In this document: positions 45,595 to 56,359 of the stretch, piece after piece
Layout: every line of letters starts with the position of its first letter
Position numbering within the stretch: position 1 is the stretch's first letter
Source: Ariolimax columbianus
Taxonomy: Eukaryota; Mollusca; Gastropoda; Stylommatophora; Arionidae
Length of the DNA: 64,000 nucleotides
NCBI GenBank assembly: GCA_036924085.1
Contig: JAVGWX010000004.1
Span: 16,519,454-16,583,453 of the forward strand
Direction: 5' to 3'
Made by a program: the position numbers and the translations under genes
The notes under the pieces: generated by a model
The model's database searches: none
What the model saw: only the letters and a program-made list of their open reading frames with translations
What the model was told of the DNA's origin: nothing

Positions 45595-45860
45595 CTCCCT
45601 ATGGAGCACACGTCTTCAACAAGTACAAGCCAAGTGCTCCTGTTTTTGGGTCACTAGATCCAGCTTTGTTTACTTATTTCCTGTTTAATTTATGTTTGTC
45701 TTCAGCCCTAGTCTCCATGTGTGCTTTAATCTGCCTCTACTTCTGTTGCCCTGTGAATTCCAGAGCAGAAACTGTCTTGTAATGATATCAGCTATTTTCC
45801 TAAATGCAGTCCTATCAAACACCAGCGACTTCTCCTCCCGCCATGCTTCAATTACATATG
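45595..45860 (-). pseudogene. LINE C-terminal fragment, same family as 4535-4800
   Basis: Blocks GGAGCACACGTCTTCAACAA, GTACAAGCCAAGTGCTCCTG, and TTCCAGAGCAGAAACTGTCT followed by TCAGCTATTTTCCTAAATGC line up in order with 4540-4760. In the minus direction it corresponds to the end of a LINE ORF. No intact frame. Confidence 0.5.
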
Positions 45861-46104
45861 TCTGGTTCCTTACAAAAGTCCCATATTAGTAATGTTATAT
45901 CATGCAGTTCCAGTACTAAAATTCAGAGCAGACACAAATATACGAGAGCATGTGCCTTTTTAGTAGTTGTTTTTGTTTGTGACCCTGTTTCAGAACTAAA
46001 CAAAAAAGTAAACTTTTAATTGAAGTTGAAAATCTAAATATTTTGTGTCCGGTTGAACTTCTTTTGATGTCAGCAAATTCCCAAATGCAATGAAAGCTCA
46101 ATCG

Positions 46105-46109
<5 letters not shown>

Positions 46110-46193
<84 letters not shown>
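46110..46193. repeat. (TA)n microsatellite
   Basis: Perfect TA repeat of about 84 bp just upstream of Jockey-like copy 3. Confidence 0.97.
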
Positions 46194-46196
<3 letters not shown>

Positions 46197-46229
46197 TGTT
46201 ACTTTGTCTATATTGCCACTTAGATGAAT

Positions 46230-47420
46230 GAACGATTCTACCGGAAAAAAGCATTATGACAGATAACACTACATCGACGTCCCTACAGACAGGTATAGAT
46301 ACATTAGTGAAGAGCAAAAGAGCCACAACAACATCTAGATTGCACCATAGGAGCATATGATGGCAAAACTAATGATGAATGAAATTAATGAGGCCATGAG
46401 AACTTTAAAGAAAAAGAAATCCCACGGAAAAGATGGGGTAACAAATGAAATGCTGATGGGGTTGGGCCAAACATCAAAGAGGAAGTTACTGTCAGTCCTG
46501 AACCAAAGCTAGAAAATGGGAATTGTACGCAGGCCTGGAAAGATGATGTACTTATACCCGTACCAATAAAGGAACAAAAACATAGAACAGATCCAAATGG
46601 ATACAGGCCTATCAGTCTACTGAGCTGTGTAGGTAAACTGCTGGAGCGCATGATAAACACCAGACTGATGTGGCATCTGGAAGAAAAACAAATATTAATT
46701 CCACAGCAAGCAGAATGTAGACAACACAGATCCACTGAGGACCAGATCACTCTCATAGCACAGGAAATAGAGGATGCTTACTAAGAGAAAAAGCATACAG
46801 TAGCGGTTTGACAAGATGTGGAAAGAGGGACTTACAGTCAAGCTACAAAGAAGTGAAGTATCTGGAAAAATGTACAGATGGATCAACCACTACCTCGAAA
46901 ACAGATACAAGGGCAGATCAGCAAAATGGTGACACTGGAGCAAGGAGTACCCCAAGGGGGAATAATGTCACCCACACTTGTTCTGGTGTATATAAACAAC
47001 ATCATAGAGAATATATAAAGAAGAGTATACAGCTCCATGTTTGCAGAGTATCTGGCTATAAGGATCGCTGAAAAAAATCTCACCGTAGCAAACCATCGGA
47101 TGCAGCAGGCCCTAACATCGTTGGAGGAGTGGGCGAAATTATGGCTGGTCAAAATAAATGAAGAAAAAACATCATGTACGATATTCTCGCTTTCAAGTAA
47201 ACACCAAAATAAGTCTTAACGGCAAATATATGCGGCCAAACGACAACCCAAACTACTTGGGCGTCACATTTCATCGGCGGATGACATGGAAAATTCAGAT
47301 CGAGAGAAACCGAATGAGAGTCAGACAAAGTATGCAAACATGAGGAAATTTGCTGGCACAAGCAGACGAAAGAATACTGAAGAAACTGTACACTGTAAGA
47401 GTGAGACCAGTTCTCGAGTA
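46230..47420 (+). pseudogene. Reverse transcriptase part, Jockey-like copy 3
   Basis: Recognisable blocks in alternating frames: EINEAMRTLKKKKSHGKDGV (RT block 1), LNQS-stop-KMGIV, YRPISLLSCVGKLLERMINT-like, WKEGLTVKLQRSEVSGKMYR with WINHYLENRYK, a GVPQGGIMSPTLVLVYIN-like block B, a SMFAEYLA segment where copy 1 has SMFADDLA, and VTFHRRMTWKIQIERNRM. The catalytic FADD appears as FAEY, so both Asp are lost. Several stops and shifts. Inactive. Confidence 0.8.
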
Positions 47421-48722
47421 TGGCATTGCGGCATGGGCAAAAGCAGCAAAATGCGAACTTTGATAAAATTAGCAAAATTCAAAACCAAACCATGAGAATT
47501 ATAACAGGAGGCGTGAAGTCAACGCCAATTGTAGAACTTGAAAAGATTACAAATCTGCAATCCATGACCAACAGAAGAGACTGCAGAGCCCAGCGGCAAG
47601 CAGATAATCTAAGAAGACTGACAGATCATTCAATGCATCGGAGACTAATTCGATTTGGAAATGGGAAACTAAAGCGGAGAAACTTTGCAGAAATAGCCAA
47701 AGCAAAGATGAGCGAAGATCATATGAACACCATAACAACGCCAAAGCCCATCCTTACTGTACGTAAACCCACATCGAAACAGCATATCATTCAGGAGGTG
47801 GTAGAAAATATACCAGGTATTGGAAACAAGAACAGCCAGACTGAAAAAGAAAGAAGAGACATAACCCTGAGGTACATAGCGGAAAACTACCCAAGCATGG
47901 ACTGGACCCATGCATACACCAACGGTTCTGTAACAAACACAACACAGAATGGAGGGGGAGGGGTATTCCTGGGCCTAACAAATGGTAGAAAAATAACACT
48001 GTCAGTGGCAACTGGAAAATTCTCAAGCAATTTCAGAGCGGAGGCAGAGGCACTGAAGGCTGCACTAAAAGCAATGCTGACAGACGAAAGCAATGAAAGC
48101 CAGATAGTCCTGCTTACAGATGCCCTGGCCGTTGTTACAGTACTAAAAAGTCAGAACAATACTGAACGTAATGATTTAAGAGCAGTACTCTGTCAAATAT
48201 GCCAGCAGTCGGCACCAAAAACAGTAGTGGTACAGTGGGTTCCTTCCCACTGTAACATCCAAGGCAACGAGGAGGCAGACAGACTGGCAAAAGAATGTGC
48301 AAGACTACAACAACCAAATTCTAGTGTGACATACGAAGAGTCCAAAAGGCTTATTAGAGCCAGATACATGGCCAAATGGGAAACAGAACATACTGGCTAC
48401 ACAAAAAATGATGTCTATTACCAGTTGAACAGAAGAGAGCAGGTCGTGGTCTTCGGACTCTGCACAGGCCACAACAGACTGATGTACCATATATTCAAAA
48501 AACTGAAGATAGGTGGCACTGACGAATGCACCTGTGGTACAGGGAAAATGACAGCTGAACATCTGTTGCAAAATTGCCCGACATACGAGGACCAGAGAAA
48601 GCACATGTGGCCATCACCAGTGCCAACACTAGACAAGCTCTATGGCAGTGTCGACAGCCTCAGGATGAGAGCTGCTTTCTCCGAACAAATTCAAGTTGAC
48701 GTCAGACAGCGTACGAAGAGGA
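47420..48722 (+). pseudogene. RNase H and C-terminal domain, Jockey-like copy 3 (Asp to Asn)
   Basis: An open frame of 508 codons runs from here to 48946, but homology ends near 48720 and the last 75 codons are chance read-through. Blocks: KISKIQNQTMRIITGGVKST (end of RT thumb), spacer, WTHAYTNGSVTNTTQNGGGG (the catalytic Asp of AYTDGSV is Asn, GAC to AAC), [93 protein letters not shown]. The long frame reflects a fairly recent insertion, but the active site is altered. Confidence 0.85.
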
Positions 48723-48968
48723 AGAATGAACGATTCCACATGATGATTCAGCGTGTACTTAGCATAGCTTGTATGTCGCTAGTTGTATTTAATCTCATTA
48801 TTGTTTTTACATGCGTGTTTTCAGTCTCAGTTTCTAAGTGTTGTTATAGAACAGAAGAGCCAAGTCATCGGCAAAGACCACAACATCAAGTTATTTTGTC
48901 AAATTCCATTGAACTTGATATTTGTTGGTTGATGTTGGTGCTCTAATAACCTACATAAAGAGAAATGA

Positions 48969-49034
48969 TTTAACTTAATTTAACGTCTTTATACAGGATT
49001 AGAAGACTCTACAGAGTCTGTATGCAACCAGTTT
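48969..49034 (-). mobile_element. CR1-like LINE 3' end, very short truncated copy
   Basis: The reverse complement reads GAAACTGGTTGCATACAGAC, TCTGTAGAGTCTTCTAATCC, then AAAGACGTTAAATTAAGTTA, matching the last 65 bp of the element ending at 36925. It is only the 3' UTR end. Confidence 0.82.
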
Positions 49035-49159
49035 CTTGGAGGGTGATTTAACCGATGCGAATCCATCTTAATAAACAAACACTAGAGCTAAGAAGACCCG
49101 GACACAGTTAGGCGCCATCTATAGCTGCTCTTAACAAACCACCTGAGAAAAGGTACAAA

Positions 49160-49415
49160 TAACTTGATTTTGAATTTTGCCCGGGCAGCGGCCGTTATGC
49201 CTACTCTTTTCGATTTCCAACTGCCAGGGGATCTGTAATGTGCTAGACACTGAACACGGGAATCCAATATTGCTAATCACAGGATATCAGTGGTATTTTT
49301 ACCAGAAGATACACGTGAAGAAATTCCAGGTGACCACCGTGATTCAAACACGCGACCACCGGCACCGGAGGCGGACACCTTACATCTAGAACACTGAGTC
49401 TCCCTAAGTCATCAC
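49160..49415 (-). mobile_element. tRNA-derived SINE (family gamma), single copy
   Basis: On the minus strand the head reads GATGTAAGGTGTCCGCCTCC then GGTGCCGGTGGTCGCGTGTT and TGAATCACGGTGGTCACC, a tRNA-like pattern with a decayed box B (GTGTTTGAATCAC for GGTTCGAATCCC). The body ends GAAAAGAGTAGGCATAACGG followed by CCGCTGCCCGGGCAAAATTC. The CCGGGGCGTTA-like block resembles the SINE-alpha body (GGCCGTTACCCCGGGG). Confidence 0.65.
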
Positions 49416-50889
49416 GAGTCGCACACAAGTTCTTATCTCAAAAGGCTTACAATGTTGATCTTCATGAAGTGTTCTATGTTCCATATACTCATAAATGTGT
49501 GTAATTACTTTAGTGAACTTCACGGTTATCCCATTGTACCTGTTCACCTTCCAGAGTAATTCTCTGTCTGAGCTGGTAAATATGTCTTCATACTTGACGG
49601 ATACGATTTAGATGGGTGAGTTCCATCCCATACTTTATTAAACTATCATTCCCAGTTTGCACAGGACTTTTTTTTGCTTAAAGCTTGTCCATTCTTCTGT
49701 CAGATGACTGCATATGTCCCCTTTTAATCGCTTTAGTATGATCCTATTTTTATTGTTGCCAGAATCAGATAATCACATTATTTCATTATTTCTCTATAAT
49801 CTCTCTACTTTGACAACTTGAATACATTTTCTTTCCTCAAATCTGTAGATATTTCTTCATTGTCTTAAACTTTACAATTTAATTTTAATAGTATATCTTT
49901 TAAGTGCTGATGCCTATTTTAAATGCTACTGCTGAAATAAACATCTTGGCCACTGCTTGCACCATATGTCAGTGGCATTATAGCTATTCTATTTTTTTCT
50001 GGGTTTGGTTTCTGGAAGCTACGTTGCAGTTCAATTTCTGCCCCCTATGTGTCTGGGGTATCTTATAGAGCTGGTCTATTTAAAAGTTCATCGAAACGTT
50101 TTGTCTATTTCTTCTCCTGCTAATTTGCCTTACAAATCAAATTGCCATCCTTAAGTACACATAAATGAACCAATATAGACTAAATTGTTTGAAATGTCAC
50201 TTAAGTATACTTCAAATCTTTAAAAGAAAAAGTCTTTTTAGATATACATAGTGCTTTCCACTGTTAGTTTGTCTTGCAGTTCTCATGTTTGAAAAACCTT
50301 CCAAACAGGCATTATTCCGATCGCTGGGGCTAGCGGGATGTTATGAGTTCAGAAAAAGAGGCAGCTTGAACATGCACTAGGTTTTGTTTCTGCCCCCTTC
50401 GATAGAGAAAGAACAATGGCATACTGGTGTTTGAACATGTGTCCCCTCGTTCAGGAGATACGTGTCCCAACCGATCTACCATCAACTCCTCTGGCATGTT
50501 GTATATAACATAATGTATAAGTATGGCGTCGTGCATGTATTCTTGTACTTAAAATAAACATGTTATGTGGTTTCGTGTTCTACACGTTCCCCTACACTTA
50601 TATAGTGTACTACATTATGTGCATTAACTATCACTTAACGAACTGTGCTGCTCTTATCAATTTCTCTTCATTGTATCGCCAAATAAAATATATTTTCACC
50701 ATACTGTCGGACTGTCTTATCGCAAACATTCTCCGGAGACGTCATCGCTAACATCTACGTTTCTCGCCAAAGGTAATCTTCTTCAGAATGTTTCTCAACA
50801 AACTTATTGACAAAGTGTAACTTTCCTGTGAAAAAGATTATGTCCGAACTTATTGGATCACCTTAGCAAGTTTTCCTACAACCTGTATC
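49416..50889. other. AT-rich sequence, nothing recognised
   Basis: No array, LINE block or SINE promoter recognised over about 1.5 kb. Confidence 0.4.
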
Positions 50890-52180
50890 ACTCTCATGAA
50901 ACAGGCGTTTAAAAGATGGCATCACTCCCGTCAAACAGTTTCTTCACAATATGTATCTCTCAAGCAAATAGTTTCTTCACTATCTGTATCTCTCCATCAG
51001 ACATTTCTTCACTATATGTATCTCTCCATAAGACAGTTTCTTCACAAGCTATATCTCTCCATCAGACAGTTTCTTCACAAGCTATATATCTCCATCAGAC
51101 AGTTTCTTCACAAGCTATATCTCTCCAACAGACAGTGTTTCTACAAACTATATCTCTTCATAAACCAGCTTTTTTTTACAAACTGTATGTCTCCATCAAA
51201 CAGTTTCTTTAAAAACTGTTTCTTTCTACAAATTGAATCTCTCCAAAAACTATCGGTCGATAATTAAATTTCGCCACAAACTATTTCTTTCTACACAATC
51301 ATCTCTCCAAAAAGTGTATCGCTCGTTCAAACAGTTTCTCCACAAACTGCATCTCTCCACAAACAGTGTATCCACAAACTGTATCTCTCCATAAACTGCA
51401 TCTCTCCACAAACTGCATCTCTCCACAAACAGTTTATCCACAAACTGTATCTCTCCACAAACTGCATCTCTCCAAAAACTGTATCCCTCCCTCAAACAGT
51501 TCCTCTACAAACTGTTTCTTTTTACTAACTGCATCTCTCCAAAAACGGTATCTCTCTATCAAACAGTTTCTCCACAAACTGTATCGCTCCATCAAATAAC
51601 TTCTCCACAAACAGTTTCTTCAGAAACTGCATCTCTCTACAAACTATGTCTCTACCTAAAACAGTTTATTCGCAAACTCTTTTTCCAAATAAACGGTATC
51701 TCCCAACAAACTGTATCTTCCAACAAACTGTATCGCCCAACAAACTGTATCTCTCTACAAGCTGCATCTTTCTGTCAAATATTTTCTCCACAAACTGTAT
51801 TTCTTATTCAATAAGTTCCTCCATGTACTTTAACTTTTCTATCGAACAATTTCCCCACGAACTTAAACTTTCCCATCAAATAGTTTCTCCCCAAATATTT
51901 TAGTGAAACAGATTATTCACAAATGTGAAATTTCCCATAAATTAACTCATTCTGAAACATTGTCTTTCACATCATACAGTGTCTCCATCAACTTCCTCTG
52001 ACTCCATATAATATGATTACCACAAACGTCATCTATCCCATAAAACAGTTTCTCTACAAACGTCATCTTTCGTATCAGTTTCTTCACAAACGATATATTT
52101 CTCATCCAAGAGTTTCTACACAAACGTCATCTTTCTCAACAGTTTCTCTACAATCGTAACGCTTTCTCATTAAACACTTT
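50890..52180. repeat. Degenerate ~33-bp minisatellite
   Basis: Units with TCTCTCCATCAGACAGTTTC and TTCACAAGCTATA (33 bp at 51000-51130) pass into many diverged units built of ACAAACTGTATCTCTCCA. The best copies are central-left; the right end fades into single TTTCTCCACAAAC blocks. Longer frames on both strands are by-products. Confidence 0.88.
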
Positions 52181-53320
52181 TGCTACACACTCTGTTCCAA
52201 CAATGGCTGGCTTGAGAGCAGAGAGATGAAAAAGCAAAAACATTCACCAACTGTTTCTAAATATACGAATTCTCGTTATCCCAAAATATGTTACGTCATA
52301 GCTGCCGGTTTAGCAGACGAAGCTACACTGTGTTTCTCCTTTCTTCAGTGTCATTTCCTGCCGCTGTTATCTCCCTTCAGATCTCAAATTATATTCTGCT
52401 CTTCCAAGTTTCTTTGAAAAAAAAAAACAATAAACGAAAAAAATGTTTGAAACCAAACTTGTAGAAATTGCTCCCATAAAGCTGTTCTTCTCCGTAATTT
52501 GAACATTCTTCTGTAGATTGTAAAAAATATCAGGCTCATCGTTGCCGTGGATGACAGCAGCGTTGGCAAACATAAACAACTTCAATTATTTGTTCACCAT
52601 TAATAAACAGCATCTTTGATTTCCCCGACAAGCGCATGTGCTGATTCACTTAAATACGTCAAAACTTGGCCATCTGGATCTCGTGCCTGTTAGCGAAGCA
52701 CAATCGAAGCTCACTTCTTTCCCCCCACATTAAATCCATTGGTCTCTATCCCTCATTCGTCTGCACGAAGTCTTTCAAGATCCATTGTGTGTTCTTTCTT
52801 GCACAGTGAATCTGTTTGAAAGTAATCAGTTTTATCAAAAAGATACATGATGCTGTGATCGCAACACGCTTTGTAAGGAGCGACAGGAAACGGCGGGGTA
52901 ACTATAACGCACTAACTCGCGATTGTTGAAACTGATGTTTTCAAATATCTAAAAATATCATAAACGTTTTTCTATAAGTGAATACTATTTTTTCCATTCT
53001 TCTGATAAACATCAAACTCATCATCAACACTCCAATTTGACGTACATCATTTCATAGATCAGCCTAAATAAAAACTGGGAAAGTATCTTAGAGTTCGCAT
53101 TTTTACTACATGTCCACATATTACCATATAAACATAATTGAAGTAGAACTACCTACAATAAATGCAGGCTTACAGACCTAGGTTAAAAATAAACTGTCAT
53201 ACGACATGTTTCCCATTGCTGGGGTAGTCGAGGAGTTTTGAAGGCTGAGAATTACAGGCCGCTTCGCCACTGCTGTCGCTGCGTCGTGTGCTGGCTATGT
53301 TTGTTTATTTCACCCCCAAT
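52181..53320. other. Unassigned sequence
   Basis: No recognised domain. An A-rich tract lies at 52416-52443. Confidence 0.4.
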
Positions 53321-55125
53321 AATAGCTGTCTATCGTTGTCGATGAGGACCGCCGACATCATCCGTGTCACAGATTTCCCTGATGGATGTGGGTGCGCATG
53401 TGGCTGAACAGGCCAATGCGAGCACGAAAACATCTGCTACATATCGGGCACACGAGGCTTGTAGAAGGGGATGGTATTCCTGCTGCTCGGGATTTCCGCG
53501 TCTCGCGTCTGTTCTGGGCTTTAATAACACGGTCATCTTCACCAGCAGCTACACCCGATTTGACTGCGCTTCTCCAGTCAGATCTGTTTTTCGCAATACA
53601 TTCCCAGGTGTCGATGTCTATCTGGCAACTTTTTAGTGAGTCCTTGAGACCGTCTTTAAAACGTTTCTTTGGGCGCCCTCTCTCGCGCCATCCCTCTCTC
53701 AGCTCGCCGTAGAGAAGCTTCTTTGGGAGCCGCTCGTCTGACATACGGACGAGGTGTCCGGCCCATCCTAGTCGTGCTTTTTCTAGCAGTGCATGGATGC
53801 TGGGCATGTTAGCCCTCGAGAGAACCTCGATGTCAGTGACACGATCTTGCAATCGGATGTGGAATATTCGCCTCAGGCAACCTGTGTGGAAGTGGTTTAA
53901 CCTCATTGCATGTCCAGAGTATACAGTCCAGCTTTCGCAAGCGTATAGTAGGGTTGGAATGATGGTTGCACGGTAGATTTTGAGTTTGGTCTTGACGCTG
54001 ATGCCCCGACGTGCCCAGACCATCGAGCGCATTCTACCAAAGGATGTGCTGGCCTTTGCTATTCTGCTTGCCACCTCATCGTCTAGGCTGACAGATCTCG
54101 ACAGCGTGCTGCCCAGATATGTGAATTTGTCTACGGCATTCAACGTCTGCCCGCTGACTGTAGTCTCTGGTTTTGTGTTCGGCATGCCTGGTGCTGGTTG
54201 GTACATGACCTCTGTTTTTTTGGCATTTATAGTCAGACCAAAATTTTCGCATGCGGCAGAAAACTGGTCCATTCTAACCTGCATGTTCAGTTCTGAGTTG
54301 CTCATTAGAGCGCAGTCGTCAGCAAATACAAGTTCCCTAATTATGTCGCCAGCCACTTTGGTTTTGGCCTTCATTCTTCTGGAATTGAGTAACTTGCCAT
54401 ATGTGCGGTACTTTATGGGTATTCCAAGCTCCAATGATCTGAAGGCGTCTGTCATCGTGGCCGCGAACATCATGCTGAACAAAGTCAGGGCGAGTACACA
54501 TCCTTGTTTTACTCCGTTTGATACTAGAAACGTTTTAGAGATTGCACCGCTGTCCAGTACACGAGCACACATGCCTTCGTGTAGCTGTTTCACCATTGTT
54601 ATGAACTTGTTGGGGCAGCCAAACTTAGACATTATCATCCACAGCCCTTCTCTGTTTACTGTATCAAATGCCTTTGTCAAATCAATAAATGTGGTGTACA
54701 AGGCCTGATTTTGCTCTCGACACTTCTCTTGTACTTGGCGAGCGGCAAAAATCATGTCCACTGTTCCTCTTCCGGCTCTGAATCCACATTGGCTTTCTGG
54801 GAGGTGGTGGCTTTGTTCAAGGTGTTTGTTGAGCCTGTTTAGCAGTAAGCGCGCTACGATCTTGCCTGCTACGGAGAGTAGCGATATTCCACGATGATTG
54901 TCGCATTCCTGACGATTGCCTTTTCTTTTGTATAGGTGAACGATTGAGGCGTCCCTTAGCTCCTGCGGAATTTTACCTTCAGCCCACATGTGACAGAAGA
55001 GTTCAGTGATCCTTCTGGTGAGGGATGGGCCAGCTGTCTTAAATACCTCTGCTGGTATTGCATCAGCTCCTGGAGCTTTTCCTATAGATAGTGAACTGAT
55101 TGCCCTGTCGACTTCCTCGGTTATA
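53321..55125 (-). mobile_element. RTE-like LINE, copy 2, 5'-truncated, frame intact
   Basis: Same family as copy 1 (15895-17721). The 3' end is again at CAGCTATTA, here followed by unrelated sequence (TTGGGGGTGAAATAAAC) and not (ATGT)n. The 5' break lies within about 25 bp of the equivalent place in copy 1. No obvious target duplication. Confidence 0.88.
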
Positions 55126-55154
55126 ACATGTATATTTAGCACTGACACTTTCAA
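53367..55154 (-). CDS. Reverse transcriptase with C2H2 finger, RTE-like copy 2 (partial ORF)
   Basis: 595 uninterrupted codons, the longest frame in the window. The first ~12 residues come from flanking DNA. Then: VDRAISSLSIGKAPGADAIP, YKRKGNRQECDNHRGISLLS, YTTFIDLTKAFDTVNREGLW (block A), FLVSNGVKQGCVLALTLFSM (block B), IRELVFADDCALMSNSELNM (block C, FADD), KTEVMYQPAPGMPN, YLGSTLSRSVSLDDEVASRI, LLYACESWTVYSGHAMRLNH, RLGWAGHLVRMSDERLPKKL, a GRPKKRFKDGLKDSLKSCQI block and a final finger CPICSRCFRARIGLFSHMRT followed by H. RT and finger look intact; the endonuclease is missing, so it cannot mobilise itself. A family copy with endonuclease elsewhere in the genome is expected. Confidence 0.9.
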   Translation of the reverse strand: MKVSVLNIHVITEEVDRAISSLSIGKAPGADAIPAEVFKTAGPSLTRRITELFCHMWAEGKIPQELRDASIVHLYKRKGNRQECDNHRGISLLSVAGKIVARLLLNRLNKHLEQSHHLPESQCGFRAGRGTVDMIFAARQVQEKCREQNQALYTTFIDLTKAFDTVNREGLWMIMSKFGCPNKFITMVKQLHEGMCARVLDSGAISKTFLVSNGVKQGCVLALTLFSMMFAATMTDAFRSLELGIPIKYRTYGKLLNSRRMKAKTKVAGDIIRELVFADDCALMSNSELNMQVRMDQFSAACENFGLTINAKKTEVMYQPAPGMPNTKPETTVSGQTLNAVDKFTYLGSTLSRSVSLDDEVASRIAKASTSFGRMRSMVWARRGISVKTKLKIYRATIIPTLLYACESWTVYSGHAMRLNHFHTGCLRRIFHIRLQDRVTDIEVLSRANMPSIHALLEKARLGWAGHLVRMSDERLPKKLLYGELREGWRERGRPKKRFKDGLKDSLKSCQIDIDTWECIAKNRSDWRSAVKSGVAAGEDDRVIKAQNRRETRKSRAAGIPSPSTSLVCPICSRCFRARIGLFSHMRTHIHQGNL

Positions 55155-55454
55155 TACAATAAATGTATTTTATTGCTATTACAGCATTTATTTCTATTAA
55201 TCGGCACCGCCGGAAAGATTATAGGGATGAGGAAGAAAGGTTTATTGTCCTTACAGTAGGAAGGCAGTGTAATGACAAAGTTTTAATTTGTACCTCCCAA
55301 CGTAGTTCATATTGGGATCTTCATCTTGAGATGACGCATCCGCTCGGGCATCTAACAATGCAGTAGAATCACGACGTTCTACGATGTTATGAGCTTGTCA
55401 TTTGTATGTGTAATTAATTGTACCAAAGAAATGAGACAAACAAACCCCAGAAAG
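55126..55454. other. Unassigned sequence upstream of RTE-like copy 2
   Basis: No recognised feature. Confidence 0.4.
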
Positions 55455-55765
55455 TGAGCTCGTCTAGTTAGTTATTGCAAGCGACGAACACGGCATCATC
55501 AGACCATTCTTGTCTCGGTGATGTAACTTGCGCTGTATTTGGGTTATAGTGAGAAAGAAAAATGCTGGTCTTCAATCTCACAATCTTGAGTTACCTTGAA
55601 CTAGTGATAAGTCTATTTCGAGACGACTGGATGTTACTCAGGATGCAGGCACTCTGGCCTTACCTCTCGTGAGACTAGGTCACTTAAACTTAAGGGATTC
55701 TATCGCCCACTGTTTCCGTTCATCGCTTTGAGAGACGAGCGCCTTACCTCTTGACTACAGCGACT
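55455..55765 (-). mobile_element. SINE family beta, copy with tRNA-like head
   Basis: On the minus strand the head reads GCTGTAGTCAAGAGGTAAGG, CGCTCGTCTCTCAAAGCGAT, and GGGCGATAGAATCCC, a tRNA-like structure with box A TAGTCAAGAGG and a decayed box B (GATAGAATCCC, 55693-55703). The body (CATCCAGTCGTCTCGA, CAAGGTAACTCAAGA, TGAGATTGAAGACCAGC, TTTCTCACTATAACCC, GCTTGCAATAACTAAC) matches the copies at 19785 and 27330. Confidence 0.78.
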
Positions 55766-55849
55766 CTATTTTAGTCTTAGTCTTAGTCGACATGTACATC
55801 TACAAAGATGGTTGGTGAAGGTACAAAATCGTGGTAGACGGTAGGTTAA

Positions 55850-56350
55850 TTTCTCTTCTAAACGGGCTGGAGCAGTACTGTGTTCTTTGGTTTTGTTCGG
55901 GTTGCAGCTCAGTTTTCAACCGGTTTTGTGTCGGGAATGGGTTATCCAGTGGAAAATTGATTTGCTTGTTTTAGTATCGTCAGTGTTCTACAGCTCGAAC
56001 ATACATTGCTTTCTACTGGGGTTCTTCCAGAAAGCTTTGGTTTCGCCGCGCTAGCATAACAGAGTGGCTGCTGTACCCAAGCGTTCGTCTTTCATTCTGA
56101 CTACATGCCCAGCTCAGCGGCGCTTGGTGTTGTTGACATTCTGTAGGACATCCATGGCGTGTGACCGAATGTCACTGCTGTGTAGGCCGATCTGGCGCTG
56201 TTGCCTAACTGATACGCACGAGACAGCGGTAAAGCTTGGAATGTGTTGGTTGTCCTTAGCTGGTTCTTTGTGGTCTTTGTCAAAGACGAGGTTTCACTTC
56301 CATAGAATAGCGCTGGTAAGATCAGTGAACGACCAATATATTTAACTGAA
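55850..56350 (-). pseudogene. LINE C-terminal fragment (RTE-type)
   Basis: Minus-strand frames give SLILPALFYGSETSSLTKTT with KNQLRTT, then an AMDVLQNVNNTKRR-AGHVVRM-like block with KDERLGT. This fits the ILPALLYGSETW.LTK....RL..TQR ... RWAGHVARM.D.RW part of RTE-like C-termini. Stops and shifts break it. The R copy 6 begins at its 5' side and may interrupt it. Confidence 0.6.
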
Positions 56351-56359
56351 AAAGGTCAG

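Larger units (their letters stand above)
46230..48722 (+). mobile_element. Jockey-like LINE, copy 3, 5'-truncated
   Basis: Collinear with copy 1 from about its TGKKAANAF block through RT, RNase H and C-terminus. Its 3' end is GACAGCGTACGAAGAGGAAG, a short degenerate version of the (GAA)n tail of copy 1. Endonuclease and ORF1 are missing. No clear target duplication seen. Confidence 0.88.

Noticed and set aside
48723..48946. C-terminal extension of the 508-codon frame
   Set aside because: Homology with other Jockey-like copies ends at about 48720; the rest is flanking DNA read through by chance.
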